In this document: piece after piece, positions 10,026-19,013 of the stretch
How positions within the stretch are numbered: the first letter of the stretch is position 1
How the letters are laid out: every line of letters starts with the position of its first letter
Origin: Stenotrophomonas aracearum
GTDB taxonomy: Bacteria > Pseudomonadota > Gammaproteobacteria > Xanthomonadales > Xanthomonadaceae
DNA length: 64,000 nt
Reading direction: 5' to 3'
Assembly (NCBI RefSeq): GCF_031834615.1
Contig: NZ_CP115543.1
Coordinates: 1,375,001-1,439,000, forward strand
The notes under the pieces: model-generated
The model's database searches: none
What the model was told of the DNA's origin: nothing
What the model saw: only the letters and a program-made list of their open reading frames with translations
Translations under genes and position numbers: made by a program

Positions 10026-10792
10026 GGGGTCGAGGTCTCGGTGGCCAGGGCGGCGATCTGGGCACTGGTCAGGCCGAAGCGGCGTTCACGCACAGCGTAG
10101 GCGTCCAGCGCCTGCTGCAGGATGGCGGCGTCGAACTCGGGCCACAGCACCTCGGTGAACCACAGTTCGGTATAGGCCAGCTGCCACAGCAGGAAGTTGC
10201 TGACGCGGGTGTCGCCGCCGGTGCGGATGAACAGGTCCGGCGCCGGCAGGTCGGCCAGGGCGACGCGGCTGCCGAGCAGCGCTTCGTCGATCTGGTCGGG
10301 CAGCAGGCGACCGGCCGCGACCTCGGCGGCCAGTTCGCGTGCGGCACGGGCGATGTCCTGGCGGCCGCCATAGCTGGCGGCGATGCTCAGGGTCAGGGTG
10401 GTGTTGCCGGCGGTACGCTGCTCGGCGAGCTGCATGCGGCTGACCAGCCCGGCCCCGAAGCGTTCGCGTTCGCCGATGAAGCGCACGCGCACGCCGCGGC
10501 GGTGGAGTTCATCCACCTCGCGGTCCAGGGCATTGAGGAACAGCTTCATCAGCGCGTCGACTTCGTCGCTCGGCCGGCCCCAGTTTTCACTGGAGAAGGC
10601 GAACAGCGTGAGCGCGGCGATGCCGCGCTCCAGGCAGAAGTCGATGGTGCGGTTGACCGCGCGCGCGCCGGCACGGTGGCCGATCACGCGCGGACGGCGC
10701 CGCTTCTGCGCCCAGCGGCCGTTGCCATCCATGATGATGGCAACGTGGCGGGGCACGGCGGAGGACGCTGGATGGGTCGGGGCCTGGGACAT
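10022..10792 (-). CDS. uppS: Undecaprenyl diphosphate synthase
   Basis: UppS builds C55 undecaprenyl diphosphate, the lipid carrier for peptidoglycan and O-antigen. The 256-aa cis-prenyltransferase has the catalytic Asp in HVAIIMDGNGRWA and the substrate motif FAFSSENWGRP. The conserved C-terminal RTGGD and LLWQLAYTELWF are also present. It follows frr by only 5 bp and overlaps cdsA by 4 bp. Confidence 0.97.
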   Translation of the reverse strand: MSQAPTHPASSAVPRHVAIIMDGNGRWAQKRRRPRVIGHRAGARAVNRTIDFCLERGIAALTLFAFSSENWGRPSDEVDALMKLFLNALDREVDELHRRGVRVRFIGERERFGAGLVSRMQLAEQRTAGNTTLTLSIAASYGGRQDIARAARELAAEVAAGRLLPDQIDEALLGSRVALADLPAPDLFIRTGGDTRVSNFLLWQLAYTELWFTEVLWPEFDAAILQQALDAYAVRERRFGLTSAQIAALATETSTP

Positions 10793-10797
10793 GGGGC

Positions 10798-11355
10798 TCA
10801 GACCTGCATCAGTTCCTTTTCCTTGTCGGCGACCACACTGTCGACGTCCTTGATGGCCTTGTCGGTCAGCTTCTGGATGTCGTCTTCGCCGCGCTTCTTG
10901 TCGTCTTCGCTGATCGACTTGTCCTTGAGCAGGTTGCCGATGGCCTTGTTGGCGTCCTGGCGGATGTTGCGCACGGCGATCTTGGCGCCTTCGCCTTCCT
11001 TCTGCACCTGCTTGCCCAGCTCGCGGCGACGTTCTTCGGTCGGCGGCGGCAGGTTGAGGCGGATCACGGTGCCGGAGACGTTCGGGGTCAGGCCCAGGTC
11101 GGAGGCGTAGATGGCCTTCTCGACGTCCTTGATCATGCCCTTGTCGAACACGGTGATGACCAGTGAGATGCCTTCGGACACGGAGATCGAGGCGACCTGG
11201 TTCAACGGCACTTCGCTGCCGTAGGCACGGACCGAAACGCGGTCCAGCAGCGACGGCGAAGCGCGCCCGGTGCGGATGGAGGTGAGGGAGTGCTTCAGAG
11301 CATCGATGCTCTTTGCCATGCGCGTCTGCGCGTCCTGCTTGATATCGTTGAGCAT
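10798..11355 (-). CDS. frr: Ribosome recycling factor
   Basis: RRF splits post-termination ribosomes together with EF-G. The 185-aa protein has the family length and sequence, with MAKSIDALKHSLTSIRTGRASPSLLD at the N-terminus and LPPPTEERRRELGKQV in domain II. The start is the ATG at 11353-11355; any longer frame lies over the frr-pyrH spacer. It sits 47 bp after pyrH, as in most bacteria. Confidence 0.97.
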   Translation of the reverse strand: MLNDIKQDAQTRMAKSIDALKHSLTSIRTGRASPSLLDRVSVRAYGSEVPLNQVASISVSEGISLVITVFDKGMIKDVEKAIYASDLGLTPNVSGTVIRLNLPPPTEERRRELGKQVQKEGEGAKIAVRNIRQDANKAIGNLLKDKSISEDDKKRGEDDIQKLTDKAIKDVDSVVADKEKELMQV

Positions 11356-11402
11356 CGCCCGAATCCTGGATGTCACTGGGAATCGGGCGATTATATCCCC
11401 TC

Positions 11403-12131
11403 TCAGGCGTTGTCGCGGCCCCGGACCAGGGTGCCGATGTTCTCGCCGTGCAGGATCTTCAGCAGTTCGCCCGGCTGGCCCATGTCGAACACGCGCAGCG
11501 GCAGGTCGCTGTCGCGGGCCAGGGCGAAGGCGGCGGTGTCCATCACTTCCAGCCCACGGCGGATCACTTCGTCGTAGGTCAGGCTGTCGAAACGGACCGC
11601 ATCGCTGTACTTGTTGGGGTCCTTGTCGTACACGCCGTCGACCTTGGTGGCCTTCAGCAGCAGGTCCGCGCCGATCTCGATGGCACGCAGCGCGGCACCG
11701 GAGTCGGTGGTGAAGAACGGGCTGCCGACGCCGGCGGCGAAGATCACCAGGCGGCCCTTTTCCAGGTGGCGGATGGCGCGGCGGCGGATGTAGTCCTCGC
11801 ACACGTCGTTGATCTTGATCGCGCTCATCACCCGGGCCTTCGCGCCCAGCTTCTCCAGCGCGTCCTGCATGGCCAGCGCGTTGATCACCGTGGCCAGCAT
11901 GCCCATCTGGTCGCCGGTCACGCGGTCCATGCCACCGGCCGCCAGGCCGGCGCCGCGGAAGATGTTGCCGCCACCGATGACCAGCGCCACTTCGGCACCG
12001 GCCTGCTGGGCTTCGATCACTTCACGCGCCAGGCGGTTGATCACCTTGGGGTCGATGCCATAGTCCTCGTCTCCCATCAGCGCCTCCCCGGAAACTTTCA
12101 GCAGGATGCGGCGATAGGTGAGATTGGACAT
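11403..12131 (-). CDS. pyrH: Uridylate kinase
   Basis: PyrH phosphorylates UMP to UDP in pyrimidine nucleotide synthesis. The 242-aa amino-acid-kinase-fold protein shows [13 protein letters not shown] and the GGGNIFRG phosphate loop, then the [12 protein letters not shown] region and [13 protein letters not shown]. The start at MSNLTYRR (12129-12131) gives the standard length. In many bacteria pyrH follows tsf directly; here an HDOD-GGDEF gene and an AIM24-family gene intervene. The 124-bp upstream gap could hold its promoter. Confidence 0.97.
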   Translation of the reverse strand: MSNLTYRRILLKVSGEALMGDEDYGIDPKVINRLAREVIEAQQAGAEVALVIGGGNIFRGAGLAAGGMDRVTGDQMGMLATVINALAMQDALEKLGAKARVMSAIKINDVCEDYIRRRAIRHLEKGRLVIFAAGVGSPFFTTDSGAALRAIEIGADLLLKATKVDGVYDKDPNKYSDAVRFDSLTYDEVIRRGLEVMDTAAFALARDSDLPLRVFDMGQPGELLKILHGENIGTLVRGRDNA

Positions 12132-12255
12132 GGTGGCCTCTGGATGCGTGGAAAACGCGGGAATTCTACTGGAAGCGGCGACGCTCGGCGTGGAATTTTT
12201 GTTGCGCTGCGGCGGAGGCCCGCCACAGCGCACGGAGCCCGGTCGCTGACCCCCT

Positions 12256-13761
12256 TCAGGCCGGCGTGGGGCTGGGCGAACGCGCAATCACGCGGTTGCG
12301 CCCCAGGTTCTTGGAACGGTAAAGCACGTCGTCGGCGGCCTTCAACAGGTCCTGAACATCGGCGAAACGCTCATACCCGCCCTGGGTGGCCACGCCGGCG
12401 GAGAAGGTGACGAACAGCGGGCCGCTGGCCACCTCGGCCATCGGCGTGTTGACGATGCTGCCGAGCACCCGCCGCACCACTTCCAGTGCCACCGGTTCGG
12501 TGGTGTTGGGCAGCAGCGCGATGAATTCCTCGCCGCCGAAGCGGGCCACGGTATCGCTGTTGCGCAGGTGTTCCTGCAGCTTGCCGGCGAAGGCCCGCAG
12601 CACCTGGTCGCCGAGCAGGTGGCCGTGCGCGTCGTTGATCTTCTTGAAATCGTCCAGGTCGATGAACGCCACCGACAGCGGCCAGCCATGCCGGGTGGCG
12701 CGCAGGAATTCCTGCTCCAGCACCGCCTCCAGCTGGCGGCGGTTGAGCACGCCGGTGAGCGCATCGCGGTGGGCCTGTTCGGCCAGCCGGTTGGCGCGCG
12801 CCTCGAACTCGTCCGCACGCTGCCGGGCCAGGGCGGCGTCCTGCATTTCACGCAGGTTGCGCAGGGTCGCCAGCTCCTGGGCGTGGTCGATCAGCTGCTG
12901 CACCCGGGACGGCGAAATCAGCGTGGTTTCAAACAGTGCGCTGATCTCGGGCAGGGCTTCGCCGATCCGGGCCAGCACCTGGTCGAACTGCGCGCTGTCC
13001 AGCTGCAGGGCCTCGTTGACCTGCTGAAGGGCCTTTTCGCGCGCGGCGTCGGCGTCGGCGCTGAGCCAGATGTCCGCGACCGCCCCGGACAGGGCCACGC
13101 AGGTCTGGAAGGTGTCTTCCGGGGTGGCCGGCGCTTCGCTGTGGGCAATCGCCTCGACCAGATAGCGCGGCAGGTCCCACTGTTCGCCCATCCACGCGCC
13201 GACCTCGGCGTGGTTGCAGTCCAGCTGTTCCCGCTCCAGCGCCAGCAGTTCGTCGTTGTCGCGCGCCTCGCGCAGCAGCGGCAGGTAGCGGTCCGGCTCG
13301 CTCTGGGCCAGCACCAGCACCCCGATGTCCTGCAGCAGGCCGGCCAGCATCAGTTCCTCGGCCTTGCGCAGGCCGCGCGCCTGGCCCAGCAGGCTGGCCG
13401 CCAGCGCGCTCAGGATGCTGCGCCGCCAGGCCCGCGCACGCACGTCCTGGCCCTGGCCCTGCCCGGTGGCGGCCAGGTTCTGGGTGACGGTGAAACCCAG
13501 CGCCAGGCTGATGGTCGCGTTCAGGCCCAGCATGGTCAGCGCCTGGCCCAGGTTCTCGATCCGGCGGCGGCTGGCATACAGCGGCGAGTTGGCGATGCGC
13601 AGCATGCGCGCACTGAGCGCCATGTCGATGGCGATCACGTCCGCGGCCGTGGTGATGTCGGTTTCCGGATCCTGCGCCAGCTCAATGATGCGCAGCGCGA
13701 TACCGGGCGGCGAGGGCAGGTTGCGGCAGAGCGCCAGGACGGCTGTCAGCTCGGGAGGCAT
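12256..13761 (-). CDS. HDOD-domain diguanylate cyclase (GGDEF)
   Basis: This is a predicted c-di-GMP-synthesising signalling protein of 501 aa. An N-terminal HDOD domain ([29 protein letters not shown], about residues 1-200) precedes a helical, coiled-coil-prone linker. The C-terminal GGDEF domain starts at [16 protein letters not shown]. Its active site reads GGEEF, preceded by RNSD five residues upstream, a canonical RxxD inhibitory site. No signal peptide or membrane segment is visible. The start at 13761 marks the HDOD beginning; longer in-frame starts run to 13884 and no strong ribosome-binding site decides between them. It is divergent from the AIM24-family gene and lies 124 bp before pyrH. 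Confidence 0.9.
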   Translation of the reverse strand: MPPELTAVLALCRNLPSPPGIALRIIELAQDPETDITTAADVIAIDMALSARMLRIANSPLYASRRRIENLGQALTMLGLNATISLALGFTVTQNLAATGQGQGQDVRARAWRRSILSALAASLLGQARGLRKAEELMLAGLLQDIGVLVLAQSEPDRYLPLLREARDNDELLALEREQLDCNHAEVGAWMGEQWDLPRYLVEAIAHSEAPATPEDTFQTCVALSGAVADIWLSADADAAREKALQQVNEALQLDSAQFDQVLARIGEALPEISALFETTLISPSRVQQLIDHAQELATLRNLREMQDAALARQRADEFEARANRLAEQAHRDALTGVLNRRQLEAVLEQEFLRATRHGWPLSVAFIDLDDFKKINDAHGHLLGDQVLRAFAGKLQEHLRNSDTVARFGGEEFIALLPNTTEPVALEVVRRVLGSIVNTPMAEVASGPLFVTFSAGVATQGGYERFADVQDLLKAADDVLYRSKNLGRNRVIARSPSPTPA

Positions 13762-13931
13762 GATGGAAATACTGAAGTGATGTGGCAAGAATACATGGAG
13801 TGCGTCACAGTTTTGAGTGCCGGCTCTTGCGCAGGCCAATGACGTCTTAGTTACCACATTCGCCACCGGATGGGCGAGTGCCACGACAGCGCAGGTACCA
13901 TTCGGCTTCCAACAAGAACGGATATAGCCAC

Positions 13932-14627
13932 ATGGCAGTGAGAACCCTCAGCGAATTCCTTTCCAGCACGCGCGAAAAAGACCTCAGCGCCGACGCCTTC
14001 GAACTCGAAAGCCCGCACCTGCTCGAAGTCCGCGTCAACGGCCTGGTCTGGGCCAAGGCCGGCTCCATGGTCGCGCGCAAGGGCGCGGTGAAGTTCACCC
14101 GCCAGGGCATCCTCGAACAGGGCTTGGGCACCCTGCTGAAGAAAATGGTCAGCGGCGAAGGCCTGCAGCTGATGAAGATCGAAGGGCAGGGGCGTGCCTA
14201 CCTGGCCGACGCCGGCAAGCAGGTCACCCTGCTGCGCCTGGCGGGCGAGTCGATCTTCGTCAACGGCAACGACGTGCTCGCCTTCGAGACCGGCATCGAG
14301 TCCAAGATCACCATGATGCGCCGCGTCGCCGGCATGCTCTCCGGCGGGCTGTTCAACATGCGCCTGAGCGGCCACGGCATCGTCGCCATCACCTCCCACT
14401 ACGAGCCGCTGACCCTGCCGGTCAGTGCCCAGGGCGGCCCGGTATTCACTGATCCGAATGCAACCGTGGCCTGGTCCGGCACCCTCACTCCGGAAATTGT
14501 CACCGACATGTCTTTGGGTACCTTGGTCGGCCGGGGCTCGGGCGAAACCCTGCAATTGAAATTTGCGGGCGAAGGTTGGGTAGTAGTGCAGCCGTATGAA
14601 GAAGTGACATTCCAGGCCAAGGGTTAA
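13932..14627 (+). CDS. AIM24 family protein (DUF124/TIGR00266)
   Basis: This 231-aa protein belongs to the AIM24/TIGR00266 family of beta-rich double-psi-like trimers, whose bacterial function is unknown. Family features include the internal repeats ARKGAVKFTRQG, LADAGKQVTLLRLAGESIFVNGNDVLAFE and GGLFNMRLSGHGIVAITSHYEPL. There is no signal peptide. ATG 13932 (MAVRTLSEFL) is preferred to an upstream ATG at 13878 because family similarity begins near it. It is transcribed away from the HDOD-GGDEF gene across a gap of 170 bp and is followed by a GTAG repeat. Confidence 0.85.
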   Translation: MAVRTLSEFLSSTREKDLSADAFELESPHLLEVRVNGLVWAKAGSMVARKGAVKFTRQGILEQGLGTLLKKMVSGEGLQLMKIEGQGRAYLADAGKQVTLLRLAGESIFVNGNDVLAFETGIESKITMMRRVAGMLSGGLFNMRLSGHGIVAITSHYEPLTLPVSAQGGPVFTDPNATVAWSGTLTPEIVTDMSLGTLVGRGSGETLQLKFAGEGWVVVQPYEEVTFQAKG

Positions 14628-14632
14628 AGGGG

Positions 14633-14654
14633 GCCGGCCAGCGGCCGGCACTAC
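14633..14654 (-). repeat. GTAG palindrome (SMAG-like), right after the AIM24 gene
   Basis: Read on the minus strand it begins GTAG followed by TGCCGGCCGCTGGCCGGC, the same short palindrome seen at 47613, 48314 and 52232. This fits the GTAG-headed REP-like repeats known in S. maltophilia. Confidence 0.8.
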
Positions 14655-14677
14655 CTACCGCATTGCGGCCATGTATG

Positions 14678-14793
14678 GGGGCGGGCGGCGGGCAGCCCCC
14701 GGAGGGACGCTAGAAAACATGGATGTTTTCTAGCAGCCCCCATGGATGGGTTCACGGCGTGTCCCGGAAGCGGGGCTGCCCGCCGCCCGCCCC
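14678..14793 (-). repeat. Large palindromic intergenic element, copy 2
   Basis: A perfect 22-bp arm (14678-14699 with 14772-14793) encloses GGGACGC/GCGTGTCCC. An internal near-perfect hairpin (GCTAGAAAACAT / ATGTTTTCTAGC, 14709-14734) lies inside. On the minus strand it reads GGGACACGCCGTGAACCCAT, then CATCCATG twice, matching the layout of the other copies. The sister copy is at 40109-40223. Together with the SMAG and the tsf terminator it fills the gap 14628-14880. Confidence 0.85.
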
Positions 14794-14826
14794 AGCACGT
14801 AACAGTGAGGCGCTGCCCTTCGCGCA

Positions 14827-14853
14827 GACAAAAAAAAGCCCGGCGAACCGGGC
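14827..14853 (-). terminator. Intrinsic terminator of rpsB-tsf
   Basis: On the minus strand the stem AAGCCCGG / CCGGGCTT with loop TTCG is followed by a run of eight T (through TTTTTTTTGTC). It lies about 30 bp beyond the tsf stop. Confidence 0.9.
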
Positions 14854-14880
14854 TTCTTTCGTACCACAAGGCGCAATGGA

Positions 14881-15762
14881 TCAGGCCAGACCAGCCTGCT
14901 TCATCACTTCGGCGGCGTAGTCTTCCACCACCTTCTCGATGCCTTCGCCCACGATCAGCAGCTTGAAGCCGACCACGTCGGCCTTGGCCGCAGTGACGAC
15001 CTGCTCGACGGTCTTGTCGCCGTCCAGAACATAGCTCTGGCCGTACAGGGTCACGTCGCTGACGATCTTGTTCAGCTTGCCGCTGATGATCTTTTCCAGG
15101 ATGTCGGCCGGCTTCGACTTGTCCTTCTCGGACATCTTCGCCAGTTCGATTTCCTTTTCCTTTTCCACGAACTCGGCCGGCACGTCGCCCGCCTTGTTGT
15201 GCGGCGGCTTCATCGCAGCAACGTGCATCGCCAGGCCACGGGCCAGTTCCGGCGTACCGCCGGTCAGGTCCACCAGCACGCCGACCTTGCCGTTGGTGTG
15301 CACGTACGCACCGATGTTGCCGGTGGTGTCGACCTGCACCATGCGACGGATCTGGATGTTTTCACCCAGCGTCTGCACCGCGATGGCGCGGGCTTCTTCA
15401 ACGGTCTGGCCGGTCGGCAGCGCAGCGGCCTTCAGGGCCTCCACGTCGGCAGCGCCCGATTCCAGCGCGGCGTTGGCCACCGCGTCCACGAACGACTTGA
15501 AGTTCGAGTCGTTGGCGACGAAGTCGGTTTCCGAGTTGACTTCAACCAGCACGGCCTTGCCGTCCTTCTGGGCCAGGCCCAGGCGGCCTTCAGCGGCTAC
15601 GCGGTCAGCCTTCTTGTCGGCCTTGGCAGCGCCGGACTTGCGCATCGCCTCGGCAGCGGCGTCGATGTCGCCGTTGGCTTCGGTAAGAGCGCGCTTGCAC
15701 TCCATCATGCCGGCGCCAGTGCGCTCGCGCAGTTCCTTGACCAGGGAAGCAGTGATTTCCAC
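14881..15762 (-). CDS. tsf: Elongation factor Ts
   Basis: EF-Ts is the nucleotide-exchange factor for EF-Tu. The 293-aa protein contains the N-terminal UBA-like segment with the signature [16 protein letters not shown] and the core motif [12 protein letters not shown]. The C-terminal [15 protein letters not shown] region follows. It starts with GTG (15760-15762) preceded by GAGGAATTCCC, a good ribosome-binding site at proper spacing. It follows rpsB by 125 bp, the universal rpsB-tsf pair, and ends in a strong terminator. Confidence 0.97.
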   Translation of the reverse strand: MEITASLVKELRERTGAGMMECKRALTEANGDIDAAAEAMRKSGAAKADKKADRVAAEGRLGLAQKDGKAVLVEVNSETDFVANDSNFKSFVDAVANAALESGAADVEALKAAALPTGQTVEEARAIAVQTLGENIQIRRMVQVDTTGNIGAYVHTNGKVGVLVDLTGGTPELARGLAMHVAAMKPPHNKAGDVPAEFVEKEKEIELAKMSEKDKSKPADILEKIISGKLNKIVSDVTLYGQSYVLDGDKTVEQVVTAAKADVVGFKLLIVGEGIEKVVEDYAAEVMKQAGLA

Positions 15763-15887
15763 GGGAATTCCTCACGAAAGAAAGGGGTTGGGCCGGCATG
15801 GTGGCCGGCCCGTGTGACAGAACCCTGTCACCGCGCCATCGGCAGCGGACAGGAGCGGTGGGCGCCGGGCGCCCACCGTGGCCTGGA

Positions 15888-16694
15888 TCAGGCCTGGGCT
15901 TCGCCCTTGTCGGCAGCAGCCTTCTTGGCCGGAGCGCGGCGGGCCGGCTTGGCTTCTTCGCCGGCAGCGGCGTCGGCGAAGTCTTCTTCACGGACGGTCG
16001 CAGCGTGCGGCGCGGCAGCCTTGCCTTCCAGCACGGCGTCGGCAGCAGCGCGGGCGTACAGCTGCACCGCACGGATGGCGTCGTCGTTGCCCGGGATCGC
16101 GTAATCGACCAGTTCCGGGTTGTAGTTGGTGTCGACCACCGCGATCACCGGAATGCCGAGCTTCTTGGCTTCCTTGATGGCGATGTCTTCGTGGCCGATG
16201 TCGATCACGAAGATCGCGTCCGGCAGGCGGTTCATGTCCTTGATGCCGCCCAGCGAAGCTTCGAGCTTGTCGCGCTCACGACGCAGGCCCAGCACTTCGT
16301 GCTTGACCAGCTTATCGAAGGTGCCGTCGGTTTCGCCGGCTTCCAGTTCCTTCAGGCGGGCAACCGACTGCTTCACGGTACGGAAGTTGGTCAGGGTGCC
16401 GCCCAGCCAACGCTGGTTCATGAACGGCATGCCGCAACGCTCGGCTTCTTCGCGGATCGACTCGCGCGCGCTGCGCTTGGTGCCCAGGAACAGGATGGTG
16501 CCGCGCTTCTGCGCGATGCTGGAAATGAAGTTCATCGCGTCATTGAAGAGCGGAACGGTCTTTTCCAGGTTGATGATGTGGATCTTGCCGCGGGCGCCGA
16601 AGATGTACTGGCCCATCTTGGGGTTCCAGTAACGGGTCTGGTGGCCGAAGTGGACGCCGGCTTCCAGCATCTGACGCATGGTGACCTGGGGCAT
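15888..16694 (-). CDS. rpsB: 30S ribosomal protein S2
   Basis: S2 is a late-assembling 30S protein that binds S1. The 268-aa protein has the family opening [22 protein letters not shown], the [12 protein letters not shown] motif and AIPGNDDA. It is longer than the 241-aa E. coli protein because of an Ala/Lys-rich C-terminal tail (from about residue 225; ending [17 protein letters not shown]). The start at MPQVTMRQ (16692-16694) is fixed by homology. The 212-bp leader up to 16906 contains GC-rich potential hairpins that could serve S2 autoregulation, but I could not identify a known motif. Confidence 0.97.
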   Translation of the reverse strand: MPQVTMRQMLEAGVHFGHQTRYWNPKMGQYIFGARGKIHIINLEKTVPLFNDAMNFISSIAQKRGTILFLGTKRSARESIREEAERCGMPFMNQRWLGGTLTNFRTVKQSVARLKELEAGETDGTFDKLVKHEVLGLRRERDKLEASLGGIKDMNRLPDAIFVIDIGHEDIAIKEAKKLGIPVIAVVDTNYNPELVDYAIPGNDDAIRAVQLYARAAADAVLEGKAAAPHAATVREEDFADAAAGEEAKPARRAPAKKAAADKGEAQA

Positions 16695-16906
16695 TGCAAT
16701 ACTCCTGATAGGGAACCGGCCGCCACGGGTAATGATGGGCGGTCCGCCGCAAGGCGGGAGGTTCCGGGGTTTGGCTTCCCTGTCGCTTCCGTGTCCGAAC
16801 TCCTCGCGGAGCACCCCGGCACGGATATGGGCGACAGGTGTGGATTCACCGGTGACGTCCGGTGTTGACGGGTCCTGGCACACGGGGCGCCGAGGAATCC
16901 GGTCGA

Positions 16907-17638
16907 TTATAGCCCGGCCGGGGTTCCCGTTGCAATTGAAGGGGCCAGGGCGTCCAGCAGCTGCGCGGCCTGGTCGCCGATGCGCGCGCTGAAACGCCCG
17001 CCCCGGTAGGCCTCGGCCGTTCCCGGCAGGACCCAGCGTCGGGTCTGCCCGGCCAGCACGTAGCCGGCCAGCCCGGGCAGGATCGGCCGCGTCTGGCCAT
17101 TGGCCGCGACCCAGGCCAGGTCTGCGAGCCGGGCGTGGCGGGCCCCGCCATTGTAAAGCTCCAGCACCGCCGGCTCGCCCGCGTCCAGCAGCCGCACCGC
17201 CATTGCCGGTGCCGGCGAGGCCGCGGCACCGGCCACGAATACCGGCAGCGATACCTGCACCGGCGGGCTCTCCGCGCCGGCGCGCAGCACCAGCCGGTAG
17301 CCCTGTTCGGCCACCGGCGCAGGCCCCAGCCTGACCACCCGCAGCCGCTGGCGCGCGTGCGCCGGCACCTGCAGCACGGCCGGACTGACCGCCAGCGCGG
17401 CGGTCGGCTGCAGCCGTTCCTCGTGCGTGCTCTGCTCCCAGGCATACAGCCGCGCCTGGCCGGCCCATGGTTGCGCGCTGTCGTTGTACAGCCACAGCTC
17501 GGCGTCGGCCTGGCCCGGGCCCATCTCGACCCGCAGCGGCGACACCTCCAGCGCCTGCGCCGTGCCACCCAGCAGCAGCGCGGCCAGCACTACGCCGAGC
17601 CGGGCGCGACCCGGGCTCAGAACGTGATGGTCTGCCAT
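16907..17638 (-). CDS. Periplasmic pilus chaperone (PapD-like), second in operon
   Basis: This 243-aa PapD-like chaperone has a signal peptide ([29 protein letters not shown] as two parts: basic n-region, then hydrophobic core). The N-terminal Ig domain starts [19 protein letters not shown]. Chaperone features include the [21 protein letters not shown] and QVSLPVFV strands. Such chaperones stabilise fimbrial subunits by donor-strand complementation. The start at 17638 begins 20 bp inside the preceding mini-subunit gene, implying coupling. It is the last gene of a Csu-type operon; Csu clusters normally carry only one chaperone. Confidence 0.88.
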   Translation of the reverse strand: MADHHVLSPGRARLGVVLAALLLGGTAQALEVSPLRVEMGPGQADAELWLYNDSAQPWAGQARLYAWEQSTHEERLQPTAALAVSPAVLQVPAHARQRLRVVRLGPAPVAEQGYRLVLRAGAESPPVQVSLPVFVAGAAASPAPAMAVRLLDAGEPAVLELYNGGARHARLADLAWVAANGQTRPILPGLAGYVLAGQTRRWVLPGTAEAYRGGRFSARIGDQAAQLLDALAPSIATGTPAGL

Positions 17639-17934
17639 GCGCGAGGCTGCTGCCCGCCCTCCGGTGGCGGCGTCAATGCCTGGACCTGCGGCGGCGGTGG
17701 CGCCGCTGCGTCGCTGCGTTGATGCGCCGTGGCACAGCCGGCGGCGTCCCCGGCCGGCAGGCGGCAGCCGTCCACCACCCGCAGTTGCATGCGCAGCCCG
17801 GTGGCACCCGCCGCCGGGGTGGGTGCGGGCAACGGTCCCGCCTGCGCGGCGGCAGCCAGCGGGACCGCGACAAGCGCGGCCAGGCACAGGGCGGGAGCAC
17901 GGAGGCTGAGGGCACGATGGCAACGGAAAGTCAT
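17617..17934 (-). CDS. Small secreted protein of the pilus operon (mini-subunit)
   Basis: This 105-aa protein has a clear signal peptide ([21 protein letters not shown]). The mature part is short, with a strand [18 protein letters not shown] containing a close Cys pair, a Pro/Gln-rich middle ([16 protein letters not shown]) and an end in RAWQTITF. The ending resembles the ...VTITY/ATITY C-terminus of the two spore-coat-U-type subunits in the operon, and [11 protein letters not shown] resembles their first strand. It may be a reduced or degenerate subunit, but its role is unknown. It lies 38 bp after the two-domain subunit and overlaps the second chaperone by 22 bp. Confidence 0.7.
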   Translation of the reverse strand: MTFRCHRALSLRAPALCLAALVAVPLAAAAQAGPLPAPTPAAGATGLRMQLRVVDGCRLPAGDAAGCATAHQRSDAAAPPPPQVQALTPPPEGGQQPRAWQTITF

Positions 17935-17972
17935 GTCAGCCTTATCGGCCGCGCCGCGCCGCACTTGATCCC

Positions 17973-19013
17973 TCAGTAGGTGATGGTCACCTTGATCTGG
18001 TCGCTGTAGCTGCCCGCCGCCACCGCGCCACTGCTCGGCGGCGCGCGGCCATACACGGTCAGGGTCTGGGCCGCGCCGGTCCCGGTGCCGGAGACCAGAT
18101 CGACATTGGCGGTGCTGCCCCAGCGCTGGGTACGCGTGCTCTCCCGATACAGCTCGTAGGGAATGAACCAGGCCGGATTGGTGTCGTGGCGCATCCGCCT
18201 GGCCGTGCCGTTGGCGTACAGGCCGTCGTCCAGCGCGATGGTATAGGCAGTGCGGTTGATGCAGGTCAGCCCGATCGTCGAGGTGCGGTCGATATTGCTG
18301 GCAATCGCGCCCGCATTGATGCCGAAGTCCATGTCGGTGGTGACGTAGGCGCTGCACTGGGGCAGCACGTTGGCCGTGACCGTGAACGGGAAACCGCCGG
18401 TGGCCACTTTGTTGCCGGTCACCCCGGCCACGGTGGTGCAGGCCGGTGGCGCGGTCGCGGTGCCCAGCAGGACCTCGTTGAAGGCGTACTGCAGGCGGAC
18501 ATCGCCACCACTGAAGGCACTGCTGTAGGCGCCGGCCGACAAGGTCTGCCCGGCCGGAATGCGGCCGTAGATGGTCACCGACACCGCGCCGCTGCCGCCG
18601 GTCAGCAGCGGCACGTTGCAGTTCAGGTTTACCACCAGCGGGGCCGGCGTGGCGCCCGGGGTCAGGCCCCAGATCGTGCTGTAGGCCGAGCTGGTGAACA
18701 GCTGGTAGCTCATCGGGTCGCCGCTGGCGTTGGTCATCCGCCGCAGCGGCGAAATGGCGGTGCCGGTGGTGCCCACGCCGATTCCCAGGCAGGCGCGCAC
18801 CGAAGCCGTCGCCAGCAGGCTCAGGGCGGTGGTGCTGCAGGTGATGGTGAAGGTGGTGGTGGTGAACACCGGAGCGGCGGCCGCGTTGGCGACATTGCCG
18901 AACGCCGCCGTGACCGGCGTGGTCGTGGTGCAGGTGGTATCGGCGCGCGCCGCGCCGCCGGCCAGCAGTCCGGCCAGGCCCAGCAGCAGCGCCAGCAGCA
19001 GGCGCGGGCTCAT
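17973..19013 (-). CDS. Two-domain spore-coat-U (SCPU) pilus subunit, probable tip adhesin
   Basis: This 346-aa secreted protein has a signal peptide (MSPRLLLALLLGLAGLLAGG...ARA) and two tandem SCPU domains. Domain 1 runs from TTCTTTTPVTAAFGNV to about VRLQYAF, and domain 2 from FPFTVTANVLPQCSAYVTTD to the C-terminal DQIKVTITY. Both contain the YGR(I/A)P turn and Cys pairs typical of archaic Csu-type subunits. In Csu pili the two-domain CsuE is the tip adhesin, and position after the usher fits that role. It overlaps the usher stop as ATGA. Confidence 0.85.
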   Translation of the reverse strand: MSPRLLLALLLGLAGLLAGGAARADTTCTTTTPVTAAFGNVANAAAAPVFTTTTFTITCSTTALSLLATASVRACLGIGVGTTGTAISPLRRMTNASGDPMSYQLFTSSAYSTIWGLTPGATPAPLVVNLNCNVPLLTGGSGAVSVTIYGRIPAGQTLSAGAYSSAFSGGDVRLQYAFNEVLLGTATAPPACTTVAGVTGNKVATGGFPFTVTANVLPQCSAYVTTDMDFGINAGAIASNIDRTSTIGLTCINRTAYTIALDDGLYANGTARRMRHDTNPAWFIPYELYRESTRTQRWGSTANVDLVSGTGTGAAQTLTVYGRAPPSSGAVAAGSYSDQIKVTITY

